A stretch of DNA of 29,107 nucleotides from Caryophanales bacterium UBA6331 (GCA_002438065.1 DJSP01000107.1:1-29107), one strand, 5' to 3'. Positions 17,481 through 26,257 are shown, numbered from the stretch's first letter. Program-made: numbers and translations. Notes: generated from the sequence alone by a model not told the origin.

Positions 17481-17491
17481 GAAGTGATTTT

Positions 17492-17878
17492 ATGAAATCA
17501 AGTTCAACTTATCGTAGTTACATGAATAAGATGCAAAGAAACAAAAAAATATATAGTGATTTGGAATCTAAGTTGTCGTATGCACAATTAAGATTTAATT
17601 GGTACACGCAAAATATTGGTGATGCTTATAGTCATTTTGTTTTAGGCTATCAAGAAGATAATGGATCTACATTTACTGGCGACGTGATTGTGAATCTTAA
17701 AAAGGATTCTGAAAATATAAATGATTCTATCAATGGGCTTAAAGAGTCTATAGAATCAGAAATTGAAAAAGCTGGTGCTGCATATCAAAGATTCAGTGTT
17801 AAATATGTCGATGCTTTGAGAAGAGAAAGAGAAGCAGCAGAGAGAGCAGCAAAAGAAAGAGCAATTAAAAGATCTTAG
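17492..17878 (+). CDS. Small helical protein of the type VII locus
   Basis: 128 residues, soluble, mostly helical, no signal peptide. The N-terminal half (SYMNKMQRNKKIYSDLESKL) and the middle (SINGLKESIESEIEKAG) read as coiled-coil hairpin helices, and the tail is a highly charged helix (RREREAAERAAKERAIKRS). Its size and position resemble the DUF5082/YwqH-type or WXG-like small partners found beside LXG and WXG substrates, but I do not recognise a specific family. It follows the tandem WXG gene by 11 bases and precedes esaB by 12 bases, with ribosome binding sites overlapping the TAG stops. Confidence 0.7.
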   Translation: MKSSSTYRSYMNKMQRNKKIYSDLESKLSYAQLRFNWYTQNIGDAYSHFVLGYQEDNGSTFTGDVIVNLKKDSENINDSINGLKESIESEIEKAGAAYQRFSVKYVDALRREREAAERAAKERAIKRS

Positions 17879-17890
17879 GAGTGATAAAAA

Positions 17891-18130
17891 TTGAACAAGG
17901 TTTTAATTTCTGTCGAAATACCGAAATTAAGTGGAAATTATAATTTTTTAGTTCCAATTAATAAAAAAATTGGTTTTCTAAAAAAAATTATTATTGATTT
18001 GATTAACTTAAATAATGTTGATGCTTTGTCTTTACGATTATTGGAAAAGTATACTGGTAGTGAATTAAATAGTGACTTGTTTGTTTATCAATCTAATATA
18101 AAAAATGGTTCAATATTAGTATTGATATAG
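17891..18130 (+). CDS. esaB: EsaB/YukD-like ubiquitin-fold protein
   Basis: A 79-residue cytoplasmic protein with the YukD/EsaB layout: a first strand VLISVEIPKLSGNYNFLVP, a helix LKKIIIDLINLN, and a C-terminal strand ending NGSILVLI, typical of the ubiquitin-like fold. In Firmicute type VII systems EsaB is a small conserved component with a regulatory or assembly role and is normally encoded near EssC. The start is TTG at 17891, seven bases after AGGAGTG (17877-17883); no ATG fits. Identification rests on fold pattern, size and neighbours. Confidence 0.75.
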   Translation: MNKVLISVEIPKLSGNYNFLVPINKKIGFLKKIIIDLINLNNVDALSLRLLEKYTGSELNSDLFVYQSNIKNGSILVLI

Positions 18131-18140
18131 GAGGAAAAAT

Positions 18141-19292
18141 ATGAATGTTGATATAAATGAAATTCAAAGAGGGTTGAAATGTACGGGAGATAATTCTGAT
18201 AATCTTATAAATGCAAAAAATGCATTTGATCAAATTTCTAGTATATCAATGGGAAATTTTACACCATTTTGTGAAGACTATAGTTCTAATATAAATGATT
18301 ATTTAGCACAAATTAGCCGTATTAGTGTTAAATTGAAAAAGTTAATATCAGATAATACGGATTATGTTTTTTTGGCTGATTCTTTATTTAGAGAATTATT
18401 ACAACTTAATGGTGTCGAGTATGATGGTACTGGTACAGAGTTTTTTTTTCCAGGAGAGTTTAATAGAGATAAAATTATTCGTTTAACCTATTTGTTATCA
18501 AATGGAACTTTTGGGGCTACTGAAGAAGAGCAAAAAAAATATTTAAAAGATCATTTTGGTTATGGCGATGATATTTATAATTTATTAAAATTGAATTTAA
18601 AATCGCAAGGTAAAGATAAAATTGAAAGTATTTATGATGTAACGTTAAATGTACCTGTTCCTATTGTTTCAACAACCTCTGATACAGGTTATTATGGAAT
18701 AATCGGATTTGATTCTTCAGTTCCTTTTAGATATAATGAATTACTTGTTGATGAAATAGTAAAAAATGATGATTTTTTTAATTCTGATGGTACATATAAT
18801 AATCCAGAAACTGGAAAAAATGTTTTATATGTTTATAATTATATGATTAATAATTTTCATTATACGGATACCGCAGCGAGAGCTATTTTGGCTAATATGA
18901 TAATTGAAAGTTATGTAAAACCCGATTCTATAAATGAAAGTAGTTCTGCATATGGATTATGCCAATGGCTTGGAAGTCGTAAAAGTGATTTATTTAAATA
19001 TGCAAGTGATCATGACTTAGATGTTAATAGTATTGATACTCAACTTGAATTTATGAATCATGAATTATCTACTAAATGGGATGATGAAAGAGGATTATAT
19101 GCAAGAATTACAGGAAAAAAAGATGCCGATTTTACATCTTTAACAAAGGATTTTTGTGCTATGTATGAAATACCCTATAATGATTCTAATCTAGATAGTG
19201 ATGCGGGGCTAAAAAGAGCTGGCTATAATACTGCTAAAGGTGTTAATAATTTAATTGATAAATATAATAGTTTTGAAGACTTATTAAGTTAG
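18141..19292 (+). CDS. Type VII-linked phage-tail-lysozyme-domain protein 1
   Basis: 383 residues with no signal peptide. Residues 1-90 are a helical domain of WXG100 size without a clear WxG; it is almost identical to the start of the next gene. Residues about 90-225 are a linker of unknown fold. Residues about 228-383 match the phage tail lysozyme family (PF18013 type): YNYMINNFHYTDTAARAILA, then N-M-I-I-E256-S as the probable catalytic glutamate, AYGLCQWLGSRK, and DTQLEFMNHEL. The predicted activity is cutting of the glycan strand of peptidoglycan. The architecture suggests export by EssC through the N-terminal domain. ATG 18141 follows TAGGAGG, which includes the esaB stop. It could serve cell-wall passage of the machine, as EssH does in S. 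aureus with a different fold, or act on competitors. Confidence 0.8.
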   Translation: MNVDINEIQRGLKCTGDNSDNLINAKNAFDQISSISMGNFTPFCEDYSSNINDYLAQISRISVKLKKLISDNTDYVFLADSLFRELLQLNGVEYDGTGTEFFFPGEFNRDKIIRLTYLLSNGTFGATEEEQKKYLKDHFGYGDDIYNLLKLNLKSQGKDKIESIYDVTLNVPVPIVSTTSDTGYYGIIGFDSSVPFRYNELLVDEIVKNDDFFNSDGTYNNPETGKNVLYVYNYMINNFHYTDTAARAILANMIIESYVKPDSINESSSAYGLCQWLGSRKSDLFKYASDHDLDVNSIDTQLEFMNHELSTKWDDERGLYARITGKKDADFTSLTKDFCAMYEIPYNDSNLDSDAGLKRAGYNTAKGVNNLIDKYNSFEDLLS

Positions 19293-19350
19293 TGTATAAA
19301 TAAATGATTATTAATATTATATGAATTTTGTAATTTTAATTGTTATAATT

Positions 19351-19380
19351 GCCGTAATATAGTATATTTTATATTATGGC
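19351..19380. other. Hairpin in the 180-base gap between the lysozyme-like genes
   Basis: GCCGTAATATA (19351-19361) pairs with TATATTATGGC (19370-19380) with one G-T pair. No T run follows, so a standard terminator is not supported. The rest of the gap (19293-19472) is AT-rich, with no open frame and no clear promoter. Confidence 0.5.
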
Positions 19381-19472
19381 ATTATTAAAATATATATTGC
19401 TATTTTATTTATTATATTGTTTAGGTAATATTTTAATATAAGATTAATACTATTATATTTTTGGAGGAAAGT

Positions 19473-20483
19473 ATGAATGTTGATATAAATGAAATTAGAA
19501 AAGGCTTAAATTGTTTGGAAGGTAATTCTGAAAATCTTGAAAATGCAAGAAACGCATTTGATCAAATTTCTAGTATATCAATGGGAAATTTTACACCAAT
19601 TTGCGAAGACTATAGTTCTAATATAAATGATTATTTAGCACAAATTAGTCATATTGGTGGAAAGTTGAAAAGTATGAGATCTGATAATACCGACTTTATT
19701 TTTTTAGCTAATTCAATTTATAAAAAATTATTAGCACTTACTGGAGGACCTGATTATAGTGCTTTGGAAGAAGAAGCTTCATTTGATGGATATAATTGGT
19801 GGATGAATGGAGAAATTATTGATGCTGATGAATGGCTTGCTGAACATACATCTGAAAAAAGGTTTTTTTATGATCCGAATCATAAATTTGAAAATATTTA
19901 TATTTATGATTCGGATAATATAATAAGTGCGAACACGTTTAATAAAAATCTTATTCCAAGAAATCCCGATGCAGAAGCTATGTGCTTACATATTTATTCT
20001 GTTTTGGTTAATAAATATGGATATACTCATAACTTTGCAGTCGCTGCATTAAATAACATGGCTGCTGAAAGTGCATTTCTTCCTACTTCAATAAATGACG
20101 CTAAAACTTCTGTTGGTGTTTGTCAGTGGGATTATGAGCCTAGGGTTGATGAATTCTTAAAATATATTGGAGATAAACCTGAAAATTATACTAATAAATA
20201 TCAAAAACTAAAAAAATTGCAAGGTGTAGATTTAGATACACAACTTGCATTTATGAATCATGAAATTGAAGAATCCTATAATCATAACAATGACGCTCAA
20301 AATGATTTATATTATCAAGCACACAATGAAAATACTCAATATAGTTTAAATGAACAATCTCGAAATTTTACATTATGTTATGAAATTCCTGATAATGCAG
20401 GTGAGGCAGCAGATACTCGTACAGCATATACTTCTAGTATTGAAGATTTAATTAATGCAAATAGAATTGAAACAATAGATTAA
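19473..20483 (+). CDS. Type VII-linked phage-tail-lysozyme-domain protein 2
   Basis: 336 residues, no signal peptide. Residues 1-90 repeat the helical domain of the preceding gene (shared NAFDQISSISMGNFTP and EDYSSNINDYLAQIS). The C-terminal domain (about 168-325) is again of the phage tail lysozyme type: IYSVLVNKYGYTHNFAVAAL, N-N-M-A-A-E199-S with E199 as probable catalytic residue, VGVCQWDYEPRVDEFL and DTQLAFMNHEI. It is much more diverged from its neighbour than the N-terminus, and has a different, shorter linker. ATG 19473 lies 5-6 bases after GGAGG; an in-frame TTG at 19461 overlaps that site and is rejected. A terminator follows. Role as for the neighbour: secreted peptidoglycan hydrolase, by inference. 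Confidence 0.78.
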   Translation: MNVDINEIRKGLNCLEGNSENLENARNAFDQISSISMGNFTPICEDYSSNINDYLAQISHIGGKLKSMRSDNTDFIFLANSIYKKLLALTGGPDYSALEEEASFDGYNWWMNGEIIDADEWLAEHTSEKRFFYDPNHKFENIYIYDSDNIISANTFNKNLIPRNPDAEAMCLHIYSVLVNKYGYTHNFAVAALNNMAAESAFLPTSINDAKTSVGVCQWDYEPRVDEFLKYIGDKPENYTNKYQKLKKLQGVDLDTQLAFMNHEIEESYNHNNDAQNDLYYQAHNENTQYSLNEQSRNFTLCYEIPDNAGEAADTRTAYTSSIEDLINANRIETID

Positions 20484-20500
20484 TAATTTAATATTTAAAT

Positions 20501-20530
20501 AGATAGATATAAAGTTTCTATCTTTTTTTA
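20501..20530 (+). terminator. Terminator between lysozyme-like gene 2 and essC
   Basis: AGATAGA (20501-20507) pairs with TCTATCT (20517-20523), followed by a run of T. It may lower essC expression relative to the substrates. A TATAAT at 20542-20547 could be the -10 of a separate essC promoter, but its -35 is poor. Confidence 0.75.
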
Positions 20531-20570
20531 TAATTTTATTGTATAATTTTTTATAGTAAGGGTGATTTAA

Positions 20571-23500
20571 ATGAGACTATCAATAATTCGTAATAATAGT
20601 ATTAGATATATGATATTACCTGAGGTTGTTAAAGGTTCTTTTTGGATTGATGGCTTTGATAATAATGGAAATAAAAGAAATATTGTTTTAATTGAGGCTG
20701 ATAATGATAAATGGAAGTTAATTAGTAATAAGAATGCTTATTATATTAAAGATAAAGTTATGCAACCTTTTGTTTATTTGGAAAATAATTCTTTTTATGA
20801 AATCAAAAATGAATATGATAAAGATAGTTTTATTATTTATACATCTTCTGTTGTAGAAAAATATAATACTTATGAAATTAATGAATATCTTGATAAAGGT
20901 TTTTCAATTGGATCTAAAAATAAAAATTTAATTTCTTATAATTTATTAGATGATGTATCTTTCTATATTAAAAGAGAAAATAGTAAGATATTTATTATAA
21001 ATAATAAATCTAGTAAAGATATTTTTGTTAATGATGTTAAATTATATAATAAAATGCAGTTAAGAATTGGTGATGTTATTTTTGTATATGGTTTAAGATT
21101 AATTCTTGATGGTAATATGTCTTCTAGTTTAAATTATTCTCTATGTGTTAATAATATAAGTATTGAAGGTGTTAAGACTGAATTAATTCCTATTGGTGAT
21201 ATAGTTCCACAATATAGTAATTTTAGTGATTCTGATTCTGAAGTTTATAGTTCTATATATAATGATAACGATTATTTTTATAAAAAGCCTAGAATTGTTC
21301 CGGCTTTAAAAACTCTAAATATTAAAGTTGATGAACCACCTGCTAAACAAGAAAATCAAGAAAGTCCATTTTTGCTTACTATTGGTCCGATGATAACGAT
21401 GTCAATGACATCACTTATGATGGGATATAATGCGGTAAGTGGAGTAACTAATGGTACTACTACTTTAAAGGATGCAACTCCTTCATTGATTGTTTGCGGA
21501 GCAATGTTTGCTAGTATTTTTGTGTGGCCTTTATTAACTCGTTTTTATGAAAAAATTGATTCTAGCAGAAAAGAGAGAAAGAGACAAAAGAAATATAATA
21601 AATATATAGATAAAAAAATAGAAGAAATTAGTAATGCTAAAAATGAGCAAATTGCTCTTTTAAAACAACATTATTTAACTAGTGAGGAAAGTTCTTTAAT
21701 TATTTTGAATAAAAATCCATTATTATGGCAAAGAAGAATTCATGATGAGGATTATTTAACTGTTAATTTAGGGACTGGTAATTGTCCTATGCTTATCAAT
21801 ATAGATTATCCTGAGGAAAGATTTACTTTGGAAGAGGATAAGTTAAAAAAGATGGTTGAAAGATTAGGTAGTGAACCTAAAATTTTGGAAAATGTTCCTA
21901 TAACATACTCTTTTAAAAAGAATTATATTAGTGGTATATATGGTTTTAATAATTTACATGATTATGTTAAAAGGTTATTAATTCAAATACAGGCATTTCA
22001 TAGTTATGATGATTTGAAAATTATTATTTTAACTGATGAAGAACATGAAAATGAATGGAATTATCTTAAATTAGATCCTCATTTATTTAGTGATGATAAA
22101 AGCATAAGATATTTTGCAACTAATAATGATGAATATAAAGAGGTTTGTTACTATTTAAATAGAATATTTGAAGATAGAAAGTCTAGTAATCAAGAAGAAT
22201 TTCAACAATTGTATTTTATTGTTACAGATAGTTTTAAGAAAATTAGAGAAATAGATTTAATTAATAATATTTTAAATTCTAAGAGTTATTTTGGATTTAG
22301 TCTTTTTGTAATAGATAGAAAAATGACTAATTTTCCGGATCAATGTACTTCTTTTATTGATTTAACGTTAATAAATAATGATAATCAATATGGTGAATTA
22401 AAAAACAATTTGGATATAAGAAATACAATTAAGTTTATGGCTGATTTGAATTCTGTTATTGATTATGAATTATGTGTAAGTACAATGGCTAATATACCTA
22501 TTGATATAAAAAATGATAAAGAAGGAAAATTAGTTGAAAAAATTGGTTTTCTTGAAATGTATGGAATTGGTAAAATTGAACAATTTAACTCTTATTTAAG
22601 GTGGACAAATAATAATCCTACTCTTAATTTATCAGCTCCGGTTGGTGTTGGTAAAAATGGTGAATTAATAACTATTGATTTGCATGAAAAATATCATGGC
22701 CCTCATGGTTTGATTGCCGGTATGACTGGTAGTGGTAAGTCTGAATTTATTATTACATATATTTTATCAATGGCTGTTAATTTTAATCCTTATGAAGTTC
22801 AATTTATTTTAATTGATTATAAGGGTGGAGGTCTTGCTGGTGCTTTTCAAAATAATATTACTGGGATTAAACTACCGCATTTAGTAGGAACAATTACAAA
22901 TTTAGATGCTAATGAAATAAATAGAAGTTTGGCATCTATAGAGTCTGAATTAAAGCGTAGACAAGCATTGTTTAATAGTGCTCGTGAAATATCTGGAGAA
23001 GGTACTATAGATATTTATAAATATCAAAAAATGTTTAGACAAGGTGTAATTAAAGAACCTATTTCACACTTATTTATTATTTGCGATGAATTTGCAGAGC
23101 TTAAAAATCAACAACCTGAATTTATGGATCAATTAATATCAACTGCTCGTATTGGACGTAGTTTAGGAGTTCATTTAATTCTTGCTACTCAAAAACCTAG
23201 TGGTGTAGTTGACCCACAAATTTGGAGTAATACAAGGTTTAGAGTTTGTCTTAAAGTACAAGATACATCTGATTCTAATGAGGTAATTAAAAAGCCAGAT
23301 GCAGCATTTCTTAAAAATACTGGTAGATTTTATTTTCAAGTTGGGTATGATGAGGTGTTCACTATTGGTCAGGCTGCTTATGCTGGCGGAGCATATTTTC
23401 CTTCCGATGAAGTAAGAAAAGATATTGATACTTCTATTGATTTAATAAATAATATAGGTTATGTTGTTAAAAAAATTGAGACTAAATCGGCATTAAATGT

Positions 23501-25193
23501 TCAGGTGAAATCTAATGGTGAGGAGTTATCTAATATTGTTAAGTATTTAAGTGGTCTTGCTAAAGAACAAAATATTAGTTGTAGACAATTATGGTTACCT
23601 AAAATTCCAAATATTATAATATTAGATGATCTAGTTTCTAAATATAATTATAATAAAGAAGATTATATTCTTAATCCTGTAGTTGGTGAGTATGATGTTC
23701 CTAATAATCAAGAACAAAAGTTATTAACTGTTCCTATGTATAAGTATGGTAATACTTTGATTTATGGTGCTTCTGGTAGTGGTAAGGAGAATTTTATATC
23801 TACACTGTTATATTCATCGCTTGAATTATACTCACCAAATGAGGTAAATTACTATATTGTTGATTTTGGTAGTGGTTCTTTAAATTGTTTTAAAGATTCT
23901 AATATTGTAGGTGATATTGTTAATGGTAGTAGTGAGGAGCAAATGGAAAATTTGTTTAAAATGTTATTTGCTACTATAAATGATAGAAAAATATTATTTT
24001 CTAAATACGATGGTTCTTATAGTGGTTTTATTAAAAATAGTCCTAAAAAATTGCCTAATATAGTTGTTATTATTAATAATTTTGAAAATTATAATGAAAA
24101 TTGTCAGGATTATAGTGAATATTTAAATAAATTAACTCGTGAAGGTTATAAATATGGTATATATTTTATCATTACAGTAAATACACCTAATGGAGTTAAT
24201 TATAAATTAAAACAAAATTTTGGTTTGGTTTACTCTCTTAATCAAAATAATGATGATGATTATTCATTTATTATTCCTGGTGTGAGAAATAATTATCCTG
24301 CCAAGAATTTTGGTAGAGGTTTAATTAAAATGGATAATATCTATGAATTTCAAACTGCTGTGGTTAAAGAAGATAATATGTTCAATTATATTAAGGAAAA
24401 AGTTGAAAGTTTTAATTTAAAGAATACTGCTAAGGCTAAAAAAATTCCGGTTTTACCTTCTAAAGTTGATAAATCTGTAATTGATCTTTCATTAGAAAAA
24501 AATGATATAGTAATTGGACTTGATAAGAACAGTTTACGTCCTATAACATTTGATTTTTCTAAGTATAATATTAATTTAATTAGTACAGTTGATTTATTTA
24601 CCATTAATAAGTTTATTAATCCATTAATAAATCAGATTATTGAAAGAAGTAATAGAAATTTATTGGTTATTAATTCAGATGAGTTTGAATTAGATTCTGA
24701 AAATACTAAATATTATCAGTATATTAATGGTAATTTTGATAATTTTATTGAAAAATTAAGTGGTTATATTGATACTATTTATAGTAAATATGAAGAAAGT
24801 GGTTTTGACAAAACTATATTTGATAAATTTAAACCAAGTTATTGTATGATAATAGGAATGGATAACTTATTATCTAAATTAAGTAATGATAGTAAAAATT
24901 TATTTGTTAAAATATTTGAAAAAACAAAAGATTTAGACGTATTTAATTTTATTATAGTAGATTCAATTGATAAAATAAGAAGAATTGAGAACGAAAGTTG
25001 GTTTAGAGCAAGTGTTAATAAGAGTTTTGGAATCTGGTTGGGAAATGGTATTAATGACCAGTATACTTTAAATATTACTCAAAAAATTTCTGATATGCGT
25101 GATGATGTACCATATAATTTTTGTTTTGTAATTAAAAGAGGAAAGATTTATTATGTTAAGTATATTGAGGAATATAATATAAATAATAAGTAG
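20571..25193 (+). CDS. essC: Type VII secretion motor EssC (FHA-FtsK/SpoIIIE ATPase)
   Basis: 1540 residues, the usual size of Firmicute EssC. Order: two N-terminal FHA-like domains (about 1-95 and 105-180; the second has GFSIGSKNKNL and RIGDVIFVYG), two membrane helices (about 267-290 and 303-325), a linker domain, then three FtsK/SpoIIIE-like ATPase domains. D1 is intact: Walker A GMTGSGKS (717-724), ILIDYKGGG, Walker B LFIICDEF (D839, E840), LATQKPSGVVDPQIW. D2 has GASGSGKE (1066-1073), with the final Ser/Thr lost, and a weak Walker B (VVIINNFENY). D3 has no Walker A (ISTVDLFTIN). This pattern, active D1 with degenerate D3, is typical of EssC. It is the membrane motor of the locus. The start follows AAGGGTG. 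Confidence 0.95.
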   Translation: MRLSIIRNNSIRYMILPEVVKGSFWIDGFDNNGNKRNIVLIEADNDKWKLISNKNAYYIKDKVMQPFVYLENNSFYEIKNEYDKDSFIIYTSSVVEKYNTYEINEYLDKGFSIGSKNKNLISYNLLDDVSFYIKRENSKIFIINNKSSKDIFVNDVKLYNKMQLRIGDVIFVYGLRLILDGNMSSSLNYSLCVNNISIEGVKTELIPIGDIVPQYSNFSDSDSEVYSSIYNDNDYFYKKPRIVPALKTLNIKVDEPPAKQENQESPFLLTIGPMITMSMTSLMMGYNAVSGVTNGTTTLKDATPSLIVCGAMFASIFVWPLLTRFYEKIDSSRKERKRQKKYNKYIDKKIEEISNAKNEQIALLKQHYLTSEESSLIILNKNPLLWQRRIHDEDYLTVNLGTGNCPMLINIDYPEERFTLEEDKLKKMVERLGSEPKILENVPITYSFKKNYISGIYGFNNLHDYVKRLLIQIQAFHSYDDLKIIILTDEEHENEWNYLKLDPHLFSDDKSIRYFATNNDEYKEVCYYLNRIFEDRKSSNQEEFQQLYFIVTDSFKKIREIDLINNILNSKSYFGFSLFVIDRKMTNFPDQCTSFIDLTLINNDNQYGELKNNLDIRNTIKFMADLNSVIDYELCVSTMANIPIDIKNDKEGKLVEKIGFLEMYGIGKIEQFNSYLRWTNNNPTLNLSAPVGVGKNGELITIDLHEKYHGPHGLIAGMTGSGKSEFIITYILSMAVNFNPYEVQFILIDYKGGGLAGAFQNNITGIKLPHLVGTITNLDANEINRSLASIESELKRRQALFNSAREISGEGTIDIYKYQKMFRQGVIKEPISHLFIICDEFAELKNQQPEFMDQLISTARIGRSLGVHLILATQKPSGVVDPQIWSNTRFRVCLKVQDTSDSNEVIKKPDAAFLKNTGRFYFQVGYDEVFTIGQAAYAGGAYFPSDEVRKDIDTSIDLINNIGYVVKKIETKSALNVQVKSNGEELSNIVKYLSGLAKEQNISCRQLWLPKIPNIIILDDLVSKYNYNKEDYILNPVVGEYDVPNNQEQKLLTVPMYKYGNTLIYGASGSGKENFISTLLYSSLELYSPNEVNYYIVDFGSGSLNCFKDSNIVGDIVNGSSEEQMENLFKMLFATINDRKILFSKYDGSYSGFIKNSPKKLPNIVVIINNFENYNENCQDYSEYLNKLTREGYKYGIYFIITVNTPNGVNYKLKQNFGLVYSLNQNNDDDYSFIIPGVRNNYPAKNFGRGLIKMDNIYEFQTAVVKEDNMFNYIKEKVESFNLKNTAKAKKIPVLPSKVDKSVIDLSLEKNDIVIGLDKNSLRPITFDFSKYNINLISTVDLFTINKFINPLINQIIERSNRNLLVINSDEFELDSENTKYYQYINGNFDNFIEKLSGYIDTIYSKYEESGFDKTIFDKFKPSYCMIIGMDNLLSKLSNDSKNLFVKIFEKTKDLDVFNFIIVDSIDKIRRIENESWFRASVNKSFGIWLGNGINDQYTLNITQKISDMRDDVPYNFCFVIKRGKIYYVKYIEEYNINNK

Positions 25194-25200
25194 GTGTTAA

Positions 25201-26250
25201 ATGTATATTGTTATAAAAAATGAAAATAGTTATATAATTAATAATTTAATAATTAATGTGTCCAAAACTTTGGTTGGTGATTTTACAAGAGATGATTTGG
25301 ATAGAGAATTATCTTTTGTAAATTATAATAAAGCTATTGTTGATATAACGTCAATTAGAAATTATTATGATGATAATTATTTGTTTAGTTTCTTAAATTT
25401 TTTTAGAAGTCCAAGTGATGTAATTTTATTACTTAATGATGGATTTGTTGCTAATAGTAAACATTTTTTGAGCAAATTAATTGAAAAAGGTTATTATAAT
25501 TTTGCTACAACAGATAGTGCTGTAAATAAATTATTACAGAGAAATAATACTTTTGAAGATGTAAAAAATTATATGGAAGGGTATGATTTTCTTAAAACTG
25601 ATAGTATTTTATCAGGAATAGAAAAAGATGATAAGTTTGAAACTGATAAGTTAATTATAGGAATTGAAAATGGTTTACCTCATGCGGGAGCAACAACTTT
25701 AATGTATATGCTTGTAAAAGAAATAAGTAAATTAAAAAATGTTAAAGGTGTAGAAATGGTAAAAAATGATTCAGCATTTTTTAATGATGATAGAATTATT
25801 TCTTGTGAGTCAAAAATACAATTAGAAACTATTATTAAAACTTTAAAAGATATTGATGTATATGTTGTTGATTTAAATGCAACTGATGTAAAAGAAATAT
25901 GTAATAAAGTTATATATTTAATTGAACCTGGAACTACTAAACTTAATAAAGTTGTAAAGGGAAATAGAGAAAATTACGAAAAACTTAAGAATGTTGATAT
26001 AGTTCTTAATAGAAGTAATATAAAAGATGAAGAGTTAAATAGTTTTCAGTATGAAACAAAATTTAAAATTGTAGGTAATATTCCCAATTTAAATGAAAGA
26101 CTAGATTCTAATGAATCTTTAGATAAAATTGTAAATTATCTAATAGGTAATATTTTGGAAGATGATATAATTGCTGATGATGATCATAATGATGAAAAAA
26201 AAGGAATTTTGGGATTTTTAAAAAATATTTTAAAAAAAGAAAAAAAATAA
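25201..26250 (+). CDS. MinD/CpaE-like protein with atypical P-loop, linked to EssC
   Basis: 349 residues, no family recognised with certainty. Residues about 1-120 resemble an atypical receiver-like domain (AIVDITSIRNYYDD, VILLLNDGFVAN), as at the front of CpaE/TadZ proteins. From about 150 a ParA/MinD-like ATPase fold appears to begin: LIIGIENGLPHAGATT, where G158-T166 stands in place of the KGGVGKTT loop and lacks both lysines; later VYVVDLNATD and KIVGNIPNLNERL fit Walker B and the switch strand. The C-terminus (333-349, GILGFLKNILKKEKK) is a basic amphipathic helix like the membrane-targeting tail of MinD. It starts 8 bases after essC, so they share a transcript. Possible role: placing or regulating the secretion machine at the membrane (inference). 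Confidence 0.6.
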   Translation: MYIVIKNENSYIINNLIINVSKTLVGDFTRDDLDRELSFVNYNKAIVDITSIRNYYDDNYLFSFLNFFRSPSDVILLLNDGFVANSKHFLSKLIEKGYYNFATTDSAVNKLLQRNNTFEDVKNYMEGYDFLKTDSILSGIEKDDKFETDKLIIGIENGLPHAGATTLMYMLVKEISKLKNVKGVEMVKNDSAFFNDDRIISCESKIQLETIIKTLKDIDVYVVDLNATDVKEICNKVIYLIEPGTTKLNKVVKGNRENYEKLKNVDIVLNRSNIKDEELNSFQYETKFKIVGNIPNLNERLDSNESLDKIVNYLIGNILEDDIIADDDHNDEKKGILGFLKNILKKEKK

Positions 26251-26257
26251 AATAAAA

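Noticed and set aside
18141..20483. The two lysozyme-like genes as fragments of one broken gene
   Set aside because: Each has its own ribosome binding site, N-terminal domain, catalytic glutamate and stop; they are paralogues, not pieces.
24386..24604. Minus-strand open frame inside essC
   Set aside because: It is antisense to the essC D3 region and short, without any initiation signal.
16773..26250. The type VII locus as a recently acquired mobile island
   Set aside because: Base composition, codon style and stop-codon use match the flanking housekeeping genes, and no integrase, tRNA or flanking repeat is present. Old transfer cannot be excluded.
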